Source: Burkholderia pyrrocinia (GTDB lineage Bacteria > Pseudomonadota > Gammaproteobacteria > Burkholderiales > Burkholderiaceae). From it: a DNA stretch of 64,000 nt. This document shows, one piece after another, positions 18,614-26,206 of the stretch (positions are counted from its first letter, which is position 1; every line of letters begins with the position of its first letter). A program made the position numbers and the translations under genes. The notes under the pieces were generated by a model. That model did no database searches, was not told the origin of the DNA, and saw nothing but the letters and a program-made list of their open reading frames with translations. The stretch covers positions 2,976,001 to 3,040,000 of the forward strand of contig NZ_CP094459.1 in NCBI RefSeq assembly GCF_022809715.1, in the 5' to 3' direction.

Positions 18614-19666
18614 ATGATCCTTGTCTACCGCTACCGGGTGAAGTCGCTCAACGGGCTGCTTAACAAGCAGAGTCGTGCGGTGAACTACGTCTGGAACTTC
18701 TGCAATGACACACAGAAACACGCGCTCATGTGGAGCAAGAAGTGGCCAACAGGTTTCGACCTGAATGGACTGACGAGCGGCAGCAGCAAGGAGCTTGGCA
18801 TTCACTCCGGCACGATCAACGCAACTTGCTTGCAGTCCGCACAATCCCGTAGCCAGCACCGACGCCCTTACCTGCGCTATCGCGGCAAGAGAACGCTCGG
18901 ATGGGTACCGTTGAAAGGGCGCGACCTGAAGCGTGAAGGCGACGCGTTCCGTTTCGCCGGCAACACCTTCCGCGTGTTCAACAGTCGGCCGCTTCCCGAA
19001 GGCAAGATCAAGGATGGAACCAACTTCGCGCAGGATGCGCGGGGCAACTGGTTTCTCAACATCGTGATCGAAATGCCCGATGTTCAAGCGCGCCCGATTC
19101 GTTCCGGCGTCGGTATCGGTCTCGGCCTGAAAGACTTCGCCACACTTTCGACCGGCGAGAAACTGCCTAACGACCGGTTCGGCCGGCGCGCGGCCGAGAA
19201 GCTCGCGAAAGCGCAACGGGCGCGAAAGCACAAACGACATATCGCGAAGCTGCACGCCAAGGTTGCGAATGCCCGCGCCGATTCCCAGCACAAGCTCGCA
19301 CTCGATCTGGTGCGGCGGTTCGATTACATCGCGGTCGGCAATGTCTCTGCCGTCAAACTCGCCAGAACCAGGATGGCGAAGAGCGTCTACGACGCATCCT
19401 GGTCGTCTTTCAGAAACATGCTCCGTTATAAAGCGATCGCGCACGGAGCCACGTTCGAAGAAGTGGACGAAAGCGGTTCTACCCAGTCCTGTTCGGCGTG
19501 CGGGTCGAAAGACAGCACGACGCGGCCGAAAGGTATCGCGGGACTGCGAGTAAGAGAGTGGGCCTGCAGTGACTGTGGTGTCGAGCATGATCGTGATACC
19601 AACGCTGCGCTGAACATTCTCCGATGCGGACGTGCATCGCCAAGTGTGGGAATCCACCGCCTTTAG
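18614..19666 (+). CDS. tnpB: TnpB RNA-guided nuclease homologue with mutated RuvC-I aspartate
   Basis: A 350-residue TnpB/OrfB. The C-terminal zinc ribbon (Cys293, Cys296, Cys318, Cys321) and RuvC-III HDRDTNAALNI (Asp328) are intact. The RuvC-I motif, normally GIDLGLK, reads GIGLGLKDFATLS: codon 19118-19120 is GGT (Gly169) where catalytic Asp is expected, one transition from GAT. The canonical RuvC-II Glu is also absent (IAVGNVSA, Gly242). This TnpB subgroup commonly lacks it and instead has a Glu in the FEEVDE block (residues 281-286), which is present here. The stop TAG lies in the right-end hairpin loop. ATG 18614 begins the usual N-terminus; upstream in-frame codons are rejected. Cleavage activity is probably lost, while RNA and DNA binding could remain. 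Confidence 0.85.
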   Translation: MILVYRYRVKSLNGLLNKQSRAVNYVWNFCNDTQKHALMWSKKWPTGFDLNGLTSGSSKELGIHSGTINATCLQSAQSRSQHRRPYLRYRGKRTLGWVPLKGRDLKREGDAFRFAGNTFRVFNSRPLPEGKIKDGTNFAQDARGNWFLNIVIEMPDVQARPIRSGVGIGLGLKDFATLSTGEKLPNDRFGRRAAEKLAKAQRARKHKRHIAKLHAKVANARADSQHKLALDLVRRFDYIAVGNVSAVKLARTRMAKSVYDASWSSFRNMLRYKAIAHGATFEEVDESGSTQSCSACGSKDSTTRPKGIAGLRVREWACSDCGVEHDRDTNAALNILRCGRASPSVGIHRL

Positions 19667-19703
19667 GCGGCGGAGGACGTCAAGTCAGCTCATCCAGTTG
19701 CCG
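19540..19703 (+). ncRNA. predicted omega (reRNA) scaffold and guide position of TnpB
   Basis: In characterised IS605-type systems the 3' end of tnpB plus the right end is processed into an omega RNA whose guide is the DNA immediately beyond the element. Here the scaffold would end at TCAA (19680-19683). The guide would start at 19684 with GTCAGCTCATCCAGTTGCCG, the last codons of the SDR gene read antisense. The 5' limit is only approximate. Existence is inferred from family knowledge. Confidence 0.4.
19657..19670 (+). repeat. right-end hairpin of the TnpB element
   Basis: CCGCC-TTTA-GGCGG forms a perfect 5-bp stem containing the tnpB stop codon. It is followed by GAGGACG and the TCAA end, the standard organisation of IS605-group right ends. 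Confidence 0.75.
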
Positions 19704-20461
19704 CCGTCGACGTTCAGCGTCTGGGCGGTGATGTAATCGGCGTCGGCCGACGCGAGGAACAGCGCGGCGCCCGTCAGGTCGCCCGGCACGCCCATGCGGC
19801 CGAGCGGCACGGCTTCGCCGACCAGCCGCTTCTTCTCGCCGAGCGGCCGGTTCTCGTAGCGCGCGAACAGCGCGTCGACCTGCTCCCACATCGGCGTGTC
19901 GACGACGCCCGGCGCGATCCCGTTCACGTTGATCCGGTGCGGCGCGAGCGCGAGCGCGGCCGACTGCGTATAGCTGATCACCGCCGCCTTGGTCGCGCAG
20001 TAGTGCGAAACGAGCGCCTCGCCGCGACGGCCGGCCTGCGACGACATGTTGACGATCTTGCCGCCGCGCCCCTGCTCGACCATCCGCTGCGCGACGGCCT
20101 GCATCAGGAAGAACAGCCCTTTCACGTTGACCGCGAACAGCCGGTCGAACACGTCCCACGATTCGTCGAGGATCGGGCGCATGTCGAACAGCGCCGCGTT
20201 GTTGAACAGGATGTCGACACCGCCGAAGCGCTCGACGGCGGTGGCGACGATCCGCTCGATGTCGTCGCGGCGCGTGACGTCCGCGGTGACGGCCACCGCG
20301 CGGCCGGGGTTCGCTTCGATGAGCCGCGCAAGCGAGCCGCCTGCCGGCTTCACGTCGACGAGCACGCAGCGCGCGCCTTCGTCCAGATAGCGTTGCGCGA
20401 CCGCCTCGCCGATGCCGCTTGCGGCGCCCGTCAGGATCGCGACCTTGTCTTCCAGTCTCAC
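19685..20461 (-). CDS. short-chain dehydrogenase, sorbitol/galactitol dehydrogenase-like
   Basis: A 258-residue classical SDR. The cofactor motif TGAASGIG lies near residue 12, NNAALF follows, and the catalytic Ser, Tyr and Lys are in MSSQAG and YCATKAA. Acidic residue D37 after the second strand (LVDVK) suggests NAD preference. It resembles sorbitol/galactitol dehydrogenases of polyol operons and would oxidise the imported hexitol to a ketose. It is the first gene of the operon; the TnpB element ends one base beyond its stop codon. The protein itself looks intact. Confidence 0.82.
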   Translation of the reverse strand: MRLEDKVAILTGAASGIGEAVAQRYLDEGARCVLVDVKPAGGSLARLIEANPGRAVAVTADVTRRDDIERIVATAVERFGGVDILFNNAALFDMRPILDESWDVFDRLFAVNVKGLFFLMQAVAQRMVEQGRGGKIVNMSSQAGRRGEALVSHYCATKAAVISYTQSAALALAPHRINVNGIAPGVVDTPMWEQVDALFARYENRPLGEKKRLVGEAVPLGRMGVPGDLTGAALFLASADADYITAQTLNVDGGNWMS

Positions 20462-20503
20462 TGGTTGTCTCCGGTTCGTTCTGCTGTACGACGGTCGCGA
20501 GGT

Positions 20504-20546
20504 GAGCGAACGCTCGCCGACCGATCAATTGCTCTGTTGTTGATCG
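20504..20546. promoter_or_regulatory. operator-like inverted repeats upstream of the sugar-alcohol operon
   Basis: GAGCG-AA-CGCTC (20504-20515) and CGATCAA-N11-TTGATCG (20522-20546) lie 40-85 bases upstream of the SDR start, the expected promoter position. Two different exact symmetries suggest regulator binding. The regulator is not identified; no dedicated AraC/MtlR-type gene is adjacent. Confidence 0.4.
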
Positions 20547-20740
20547 AATGATCGGATACGCGATTCGCGCTGTCAAGGCAACGCGACGGCTTTCTATGAC
20601 GCGCTGCGGCACAACGGCGCATCGCACCGGCCCGCAGCGCACGCCCGGCAAGGCGCGGCGCGCGCGGTGCGGTGCGGCCGGATCGGCGATGAAGGGGACG
20701 GAGCGTGGACGGAACGGGGAATTCGCGCTGCACGGCGCGG

Positions 20741-20760
20741 CGATACGTTATATCATCGCC
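20741..20760. promoter_or_regulatory. possible Zur box upstream of zur-znuACB
   Basis: The AT-rich island GATACGTTATATCATCGCC contains the GTTATA half-site common to proteobacterial Zur boxes, about 31 bases before the zur start in otherwise GC-rich DNA. The second half-site is imperfect. Zinc-responsive autoregulation is inferred. Confidence 0.45.
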
Positions 20761-20790
20761 GTACTCTGTTTCCCCTGCCTGCTTCACGCC

Positions 20791-21252
20791 ATGGCTACCT
20801 CATCGCCCATTGACGCCCGGCTGTCCCGGGCCGACGCATTCGCCGCCGAGCACGGGCTCGCGTGGACGCCGCTGCGCCGCCAGGTCTACGAACGCGTGCT
20901 GGCCGCGCAGCGCCCGATCGGCGCGTACGACCTGCTCGCCGAGCTCGAACCGCAGCGCGGCCGCGTGCCGCCCACGACCGTCTATCGCGCGCTGGATTTC
21001 CTCGTCGAGCACGGTTTCATCCACCGGATCGAATCGAAGAACGCGTTCTTCGCGTGCTGCGAGATCGGCGTGCCGCACGAAGGCCAGTTCCTGATCTGCG
21101 ATTCGTGCGGCGACACCGTCGAGATTCCCGGCGGCGACCTCGCGAAGCAGTTGTCCGCGAGCGAGCCCGCGCACGGTTTCGAAGTCCACCACCAGGTCGT
21201 CGAGCTGAGCGGCCTGTGCGGGCACTGCAAGCGCAAGCCCGCACAACGCTGA
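20791..21252 (+). CDS. zur: Fur-family zinc uptake regulator Zur
   Basis: A 153-residue Fur-family repressor. The winged helix (residues about 15-85) includes LRRQVYERVLAAQRPIGAYDLL and PPTTVYRALDFLVEHGFIHRI. The structural zinc site has two CxxC pairs, CDSC and CGHC. Metal-sensing His/Glu residues lie in ...ESKNAFFACCEIGVPHEGQF. It is followed after 46 bases by znuA on the same strand, which supports Zur over Fur or PerR. The ATG at 20791 begins the conserved region. Confidence 0.85.
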   Translation: MATSSPIDARLSRADAFAAEHGLAWTPLRRQVYERVLAAQRPIGAYDLLAELEPQRGRVPPTTVYRALDFLVEHGFIHRIESKNAFFACCEIGVPHEGQFLICDSCGDTVEIPGGDLAKQLSASEPAHGFEVHHQVVELSGLCGHCKRKPAQR

Positions 21253-21298
21253 CGCCGCATCGCGCGGCGCATGTGCCGCCTTTCCAACGAGGAGTTTC

Positions 21299-22213
21299 AT
21301 GTCCATTGCCTTGAAGCGCGCGCCGCGGCGCGCCCTGTCGCCTGTCCGCTGGCTTTCCGCCGCTGCCGCCGCGCTGTCGCTCGCGGCGCCCGCGTTCGCG
21401 CAGGCCGCGACCGTCAACGTCGTCGCCGCCGAGAATTTCTACGGCGATGTCGCGGCGCAGATCGGCGGCCGCCACGTCGCGGTCACGAGCATCCTCAGCA
21501 ATCCCGACCAGGATCCGCACCTGTTCGAAGCCAGCCCGAAGACCGCCCGCGCGCTCCAGCACGCGCAGGTCGTGATCTACAACGGCGCCGACTACGATCC
21601 GTGGATGGGCAAGCTGCTCGGCGCATCGAAGCAGGCGAAGCGCGCGACGATCGTCGTCGCCGATCTCGTCGGCAAGAAGGCCGGCGACAACCCGCACCTG
21701 TGGTACGACCCGGCGACGATGCCGGCCGCCGCGCGCGCGATCGCGGCCGAGTTCGGCCGCGCCGACCCGGCGAACAAGGCCGACTACGACGCGAACCTGC
21801 AGAAGTTCGTCGCGTCGCTGAAGCCCGTCGACGACAAGGTCGCCGCGCTGCGCGCGCAGTACAAGGGCGTGCCGGTGACGGCCACCGAGCCCGTGTTCGG
21901 CTACATGTCCGACGCGATCGGGCTCGACATGCGCAACCAGCGCTTCCAGCTCGCGACGATGAACGACACCGAGGCGAGCGCGCAGGACGTCGCGGCGTTC
22001 GAGAACGACCTGCGCAAGAAGCAGGTGCGCGTACTGATCTACAACAGCCAGGCCGAAGCGCCGATGACCAAGCGCATGCTGAAGATCGCGCGCGACGGCG
22101 GCGTGCCGGCCGTCAGCGTCACCGAGACGCAGCCTGCCGGCAAGACCTTCCAGCAATGGATGGCCGGCCAGCTCGATGCGCTCTCCAGCGCGCTTTCGGC
22201 CGGCAAGAAATAA
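21299..22213 (+). CDS. znuA: zinc ABC transporter periplasmic binding protein
   Basis: A 304-residue cluster A-I metal-binding protein with a signal peptide ending near APAFAQA (residue 36). The conserved metal-ligand neighbourhoods DPHLFE and NPHLWYDP carry two His ligands. The third region, usually a His before (A/S)FGY, reads ATEPVFGYMSDAIG, with no His there. The acidic/His-rich loop of E. coli ZnuA is also missing. Zinc is still the best assignment because of zur upstream and the His-rich ATPase downstream. Manganese cannot be ruled out from this gene alone. Confidence 0.82.
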   Translation: MSIALKRAPRRALSPVRWLSAAAAALSLAAPAFAQAATVNVVAAENFYGDVAAQIGGRHVAVTSILSNPDQDPHLFEASPKTARALQHAQVVIYNGADYDPWMGKLLGASKQAKRATIVVADLVGKKAGDNPHLWYDPATMPAAARAIAAEFGRADPANKADYDANLQKFVASLKPVDDKVAALRAQYKGVPVTATEPVFGYMSDAIGLDMRNQRFQLATMNDTEASAQDVAAFENDLRKKQVRVLIYNSQAEAPMTKRMLKIARDGGVPAVSVTETQPAGKTFQQWMAGQLDALSSALSAGKK

Positions 22214-22227
22214 GCGACTGCAACGAC

Positions 22228-23112
22228 ATGACCGCCACTCCCCACGCACTCGCAGTCGATCGCGTCACGCTCGAACTGGGCGGACGCACGATCCTGCGCG
22301 ACGTCAGCTTCTCGATCGAACCCGGCGAATTCGTCGGCGTGCTCGGGCCGAACGGCGCGGGCAAGACGACGCTGATGCGCGCGGTGCTCGGCCTCGTGCC
22401 CGTCTCGGCCGGCACGCTGTCGGTCGGCGGCGTGCCGGTCGTGCGCGGCAACGCGTCGATCGGCTACATGCCGCAGATCAGGAGCGGCCTCGCGAACCGC
22501 CGGATGCGCGGCTACGACTTCGTCGCGATGGCCGCCGACGGCCATCGCTGGGGGCTGCCGCACACCAACGCGGCGACGCGCCGCGACGTCGACCGCGTGC
22601 TCGACCTCGTCGGCGGCCCGACGCTCGCGCGCCGGCCGCTGTCGGAGTTGTCGGGCGGCGAGCGGCAGCGCCTGCTGCTCGCGCAGTGCCTGCTCGGCAG
22701 CCCGAAGCTGCTGCTGCTCGACGAGCCGCTGATCAGCCTCGACCCGAACCACCAGCGCGGCGTGGTCGAACTCGTGCGCAACGTGCAGCGCGAGCTCGGC
22801 ATCACCGTGCTGTTCTCCGCGCACGAACTGAATCCGCTGCTGAACGCGCTCGACCGCGTGCTGTATCTCGGCAATGGCGTCGCGGCGCTCGGCACCGTCG
22901 ACGAGGTGATCACGAAGCCCGTGCTGTCGCGCCTCTACGGATCGCCGATCGACGTGATGCGCGTGAACGGCAAGATCTTCGTGATGTCGGGCGACGTCGA
23001 GATCGAGAAGCACGACCACGAACACGAGGACGACGACGGCCACTCGCACGGCGGCGGCCACGGCCATCACCACCACGGACACGCTCATCCCGGGCATTCG
23101 CACGATGTTTGA
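22228..23112 (+). CDS. znuC: zinc ABC transporter ATP-binding protein with a His-rich tail
   Basis: A 294-residue ATPase. Walker A is GPNGAGKTTL, the signature is ELSGGERQRLLLAQ, and Walker B is LLLLDEPLISLD. The C-terminal 33 residues (from about 262) hold 14 histidines plus acidic residues, including GHGHHHHGHAHPGHSHD. Such a tail is unusual on the cytoplasmic ATPase; it more commonly occurs on the binding protein or on efflux carriers. It might buffer or sense cytosolic zinc. The gene starts 14 bases after znuA and overlaps znuB by 8 bases. Confidence 0.88.
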   Translation: MTATPHALAVDRVTLELGGRTILRDVSFSIEPGEFVGVLGPNGAGKTTLMRAVLGLVPVSAGTLSVGGVPVVRGNASIGYMPQIRSGLANRRMRGYDFVAMAADGHRWGLPHTNAATRRDVDRVLDLVGGPTLARRPLSELSGGERQRLLLAQCLLGSPKLLLLDEPLISLDPNHQRGVVELVRNVQRELGITVLFSAHELNPLLNALDRVLYLGNGVAALGTVDEVITKPVLSRLYGSPIDVMRVNGKIFVMSGDVEIEKHDHEHEDDDGHSHGGGHGHHHHGHAHPGHSHDV

Positions 23113-23887
23113 ATACGACTTCATGATCAATGCCTTCGCGGCGTCGGGCATCGTCGCGGTGCTCGCGGGCATCGTCGGCTACTTCCTGGTGCTGCGCGGG
23201 CAGACCTTCGCCGGCCATGCGCTGTCGCACGTCGGCTTCACCGGCGCGACGGGCGCGGTGCTGCTCGGCATCTCGCCGATCTGGGGGATGGTCGGCTTCA
23301 CGCTCGCGGCCGGGATCGGGATGGGCGCGCTCGGCGAACGGCTTGCGGGCCGCGACGTCGCGATCGGCGTGATCCTGTCGGGCGCGCTCGGCTTCGGCCT
23401 GCTGTTCCTGCATTTCTATACGTCGTTCGCGACGCAGGTGACCGCGCTGCTGTTCGGCAACGTGCTCGCGGTCAACCACGACACGCTCGCGGTACTGGCC
23501 GGCATCGGCGCGGTGAGCCTGATCGCGCTCGCGCTGATCGCGCGGCCGCTGCTGTTCGCGTCGCTGCAGCCCGAACTGGCCGAAGCCAAGGGCGTGTCGC
23601 TGCGCACGGTGTCGATGCTGTTCCTCGCGGTGTGCGCGCTCGCGGTGGCCGCCGCGACGCAGATCGTCGGCGTGCTGCTCGTGTTCACGCTGCTGGTCGG
23701 GCCGGCCGCGGCCGCGCAGAACGTGTCGACGCGGCTGTCGACGGGCGTGCTGCTCGCCGCGCTGTTCGCGCTGTTCGAGGCGTGGGCCGGCATCACGCTT
23801 GCATATCACACCGACTGGCCGACGAGCTTCTGGATCACCGCGCTGTCGGCGCTCGTGTACGGCGCGAGCCTGTTGCGACGCCACTGA
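23105..23887 (+). CDS. znuB: zinc ABC transporter permease
   Basis: A 260-residue integral membrane protein of the ABC-3 family with about eight helices and the family segment RGQTFAGHALSHVGFTGATG near the N-terminus. It overlaps the znuC stop, so the two are translationally coupled. A strong hairpin terminator follows 20 bases after the stop. Confidence 0.88.
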   Translation: MFEYDFMINAFAASGIVAVLAGIVGYFLVLRGQTFAGHALSHVGFTGATGAVLLGISPIWGMVGFTLAAGIGMGALGERLAGRDVAIGVILSGALGFGLLFLHFYTSFATQVTALLFGNVLAVNHDTLAVLAGIGAVSLIALALIARPLLFASLQPELAEAKGVSLRTVSMLFLAVCALAVAAATQIVGVLLVFTLLVGPAAAAQNVSTRLSTGVLLAALFALFEAWAGITLAYHTDWPTSFWITALSALVYGASLLRRH

Positions 23888-23906
23888 TCGCCGCCCGATG
23901 CCAATG

Positions 23907-23946
23907 AAAACGCCGGCGTGCCCGAGGGCAGCGCCGGCGTTTTTTA
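23907..23946. terminator. bidirectional intrinsic terminator between znuB and fghA
   Basis: The stem CGCCGGCG (23911-23918) pairs with 23932-23939. It is followed by a T6 run on the plus strand and by TTTT on the minus strand, so it serves the convergent znu and frm operons. Confidence 0.85.
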
Positions 23947-23992
23947 TGCGCCTGCAATCGCGTGCGGCGATGCGTGCGTTACCTGACTCCGC

Positions 23993-24841
23993 TCATCGGG
24001 CGAGCACGCGCGCGTGATGCGCAATGTGATCGGCGATGAACGTCGAGATGAAGTAGTACCCGTGGTCGTAGCCCGGATGGCGGCGCAGCGTCAGCGGCTG
24101 GCCGGCCTTCGCGCACGCGGCTTCGAACACGTCGGGGTTCAGCTGGTTCGCGAGGAATTGATCGGCGAGGCCCTGGTCGACCAGGATGCCGTCCGCGAAC
24201 TTCGGCGCATCGGCGCGCGCGACGAGCTCGCTCGCGTCGTGCGCGTTCCACGCGTCGCGATCGTCGCCGAGATAACCCGAGAATGCCTTCTCGCCCCACG
24301 GGCAGCGTGTCGGCGCGGCGATCGGCGCGAACGCCGACACCGACCGGTACAGGCCGGGATGACGCAGCGCGAGCGTCAGCGCGCCGTGCCCGCCCATCGA
24401 GTGGCCGAAGATCCCGAGCCGCGCGCCGTCGATCGGCAGCTCGGCCGCGACGAGCTCGCGCAGCTCGCCCGCCACGTACGACTCCATCCGGTAATGCGTG
24501 GACCACGGCGCCTCGGTCGCATCGACGTAGAAGCCCGCGCCGACGCCGAAGTCCCACGCATCGGTCTCGCCCGGCACGCCCGCGCCGCGCGGGCTCGTGT
24601 CGGGCATCACGAGCGCGATGCCATGCTGTGCCGCGTATTGCTGCGCGCCGGCCTTGATCGCGAACGTCTCGTCGGTGCAGGTCAGCCCCGCGAGGTAGAA
24701 CAGCGCCGGCACGCGGCCGTGCGCGGCCTGCGGCGGCAGGTACACCGAGAACTTCATCGGCAGGCCGATCGCCGTCGAATCGTGGCGGTAGAAGCGCTGC
24801 TCGCCGCCGTGGCACGCATGCGAGGAAACGAGTTCGAGCAT
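23993..24841 (-). CDS. fghA: S-formylglutathione hydrolase
   Basis: A 282-residue esterase-D family alpha/beta hydrolase releasing formate and glutathione. The nucleophile elbow is GHSMGGHG near residue 145. Asp and His of the triad fall in the LVDQGLADQF and HPGYDHGYYF regions. N-terminal HACHGGEQRFYRHDS is a family hallmark. It follows the glutathione-dependent formaldehyde dehydrogenase gene by 16 bases and completes the second step of formaldehyde detoxification. Confidence 0.92.
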   Translation of the reverse strand: MLELVSSHACHGGEQRFYRHDSTAIGLPMKFSVYLPPQAAHGRVPALFYLAGLTCTDETFAIKAGAQQYAAQHGIALVMPDTSPRGAGVPGETDAWDFGVGAGFYVDATEAPWSTHYRMESYVAGELRELVAAELPIDGARLGIFGHSMGGHGALTLALRHPGLYRSVSAFAPIAAPTRCPWGEKAFSGYLGDDRDAWNAHDASELVARADAPKFADGILVDQGLADQFLANQLNPDVFEAACAKAGQPLTLRRHPGYDHGYYFISTFIADHIAHHARVLAR

Positions 24842-24857
24842 GACGGTGCGCTCCCGG

Positions 24858-25964
24858 TCAGTACAGCACGACCGAGCGGATCGACTCGCCCTGCTTCATC
24901 AGGTCGAAGCCTTCGTTGATCCGCTCGAGCGGCAGCGTGTGCGTGATCAGGTCGTCGATGTTGATCTTGCCTTCCATGTACCAGTCGACGATCTTCGGCA
25001 CGTCGGTGCGGCCGCGCGCGCCGCCGAACGCCGAGCCCTTCCACTCGCGGCCCGTCACGAGCTGGAACGGACGCGTGCTGATTTCCTCGCCCGCCGCGGC
25101 CACGCCGATGATGAACGACTGGCCCCAGCCCTTGTGCGTGCACTCGAGCGCCTGGCGCATCAGCTTCACGTTGCCGACGCATTCGAACGAGTAGTCGGCG
25201 CCGCCGTCGGTCAGCTGCACGATGTGGTCGACGACGTTCTCGACTTCGTTCGGGTTGATGAAGTGCGTCATCCCGAACTTCTTCGCGAGCTCGACGCGCT
25301 TCGGGTTGATGTCGACGCCGATGATCTTGTCCGCGCCGACCATCTTCGCGCCCTGGATCACGTTCAGGCCGATCCCGCCGAGGCCGAACACGACGACGTT
25401 CGCACCGGCCTCGACCTTCGCCGAGTAGACGACCGCGCCGACGCCCGTCGTCACGCCGCAGCCGATGTAGCAGATCTTGTCGAACGGCGCGTCCTCGCGC
25501 ACCTTCGCGACCGCGATCTCCGGCACGACGATGTAGTTCGAGAACGTCGACGTGCCCATGTAGTGGAACAGCGGCTTGCCGTCGAGCGAGAAGCGCGACG
25601 TCGCGTCGGGCATCAGGCCCTTGCCCTGCGTCGCGCGGATCTTCTGGCACAGGTTGGTCTTGCGCGACAGGCAGAACTTGCACTCGCGGCATTCCGGCGT
25701 GTAGAGCGGAATCACGTGGTCGCCCTTCCTGACGGTGCCGACGCCGGGGCCGACGTCGACCACCACGCCCGCGCCTTCATGGCCGAGGATCGCCGGGAAG
25801 ATCCCTTCCGGATCGGCACCCGACAGCGTGTAGTAGTCGGTGTGGCAGATGCCCGTCGCCTTCACTTCGATCAGCACTTCGCCTGCGCGCGGCCCTTCGA
25901 GATCGACTTCCTCGATCGTCAGCGGTGCACCCGCCTTCCATGCAATCGCGGCTTTCGTTTTCAT
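24858..25964 (-). CDS. frmA: S-(hydroxymethyl)glutathione dehydrogenase / class III alcohol dehydrogenase
   Basis: A 368-residue zinc alcohol dehydrogenase of class III. It has the catalytic-zinc motifs [12 protein letters not shown] and GHEGAGVV, the structural zinc loop [15 protein letters not shown], and the cofactor motif GLGGIG. It oxidises the spontaneous formaldehyde-glutathione adduct with NAD; many members also reduce S-nitrosoglutathione. The ATG at 25964 has an AGGAGTG site. It forms an operon with fghA. No frmR-type repressor gene is adjacent. Confidence 0.93.
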   Translation of the reverse strand: MKTKAAIAWKAGAPLTIEEVDLEGPRAGEVLIEVKATGICHTDYYTLSGADPEGIFPAILGHEGAGVVVDVGPGVGTVRKGDHVIPLYTPECRECKFCLSRKTNLCQKIRATQGKGLMPDATSRFSLDGKPLFHYMGTSTFSNYIVVPEIAVAKVREDAPFDKICYIGCGVTTGVGAVVYSAKVEAGANVVVFGLGGIGLNVIQGAKMVGADKIIGVDINPKRVELAKKFGMTHFINPNEVENVVDHIVQLTDGGADYSFECVGNVKLMRQALECTHKGWGQSFIIGVAAAGEEISTRPFQLVTGREWKGSAFGGARGRTDVPKIVDWYMEGKINIDDLITHTLPLERINEGFDLMKQGESIRSVVLY

Positions 25965-26206
25965 CGTGTCACTCCTGTCTGTCAATTAGGTTGCCCCGGG
26001 GCGGCGCTTCGGCGCTTACGCAGGTCCCATTCGCACCGGGCCCCGTTCAAAGCTGTCGAAACCATGCCGCGCGACCTCGCGCGCGACACGGCAAAAGCAT
26101 CTCGTGCTCGCCATGATGGCCGCTCCCGCCGCACACCGCGAGCCGGAAACGGTCGCCGGCTTGCCACGATGCGTCATCGCTGACGCAAAAGAACAAGTGT
26201 TCGAGT
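25965..26206. other. frmA upstream region with coding-like remnant
   Basis: No convincing gene is present. The minus strand just after the kinase stop can be read as FKLEHLFFCVSDDASWQAGD in one frame and VAREVARHGFDSFERGP in another, both more protein-like than chance, with no start codon. This could be a decayed or frameshifted small gene. Palindromes GCGTCA-TCGC-TGACGC (26171-26186) and GAACA-AG-TGTTC (26191-26202) are also here. The frmA promoter should lie at the low-coordinate end. Confidence 0.35.

Larger units (their letters stand above)
18471..19683 (+). mobile_element. IS200/IS605-type element with tnpB only
   Basis: A tnpB gene without a tnpA, lying on the strand opposite to the operon it interrupts. 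The right end is clear: hairpin CCGCC-TTTA-GGCGG (19657-19670) and a terminal TCAA at 19680-19683, as in IS608-like elements. The left end is not certain. Stem-loops GGCCGC/GCGGCC (18476-18498) and ATGAA/TTCAT (18511-18526) lie just upstream of tnpB and just after the PfkB ribosome binding site. Base composition inside is visibly less GC-rich than in the flanking genes, indicating transfer. The coordinate of the left boundary is an estimate. Confidence 0.75.

Noticed and set aside
26171..26186. Hairpin GCGTCA-TCGC-TGACGC as terminator of the FGGY kinase
   Set aside because: The T-run lies on the wrong side of the stem for minus-strand transcription.
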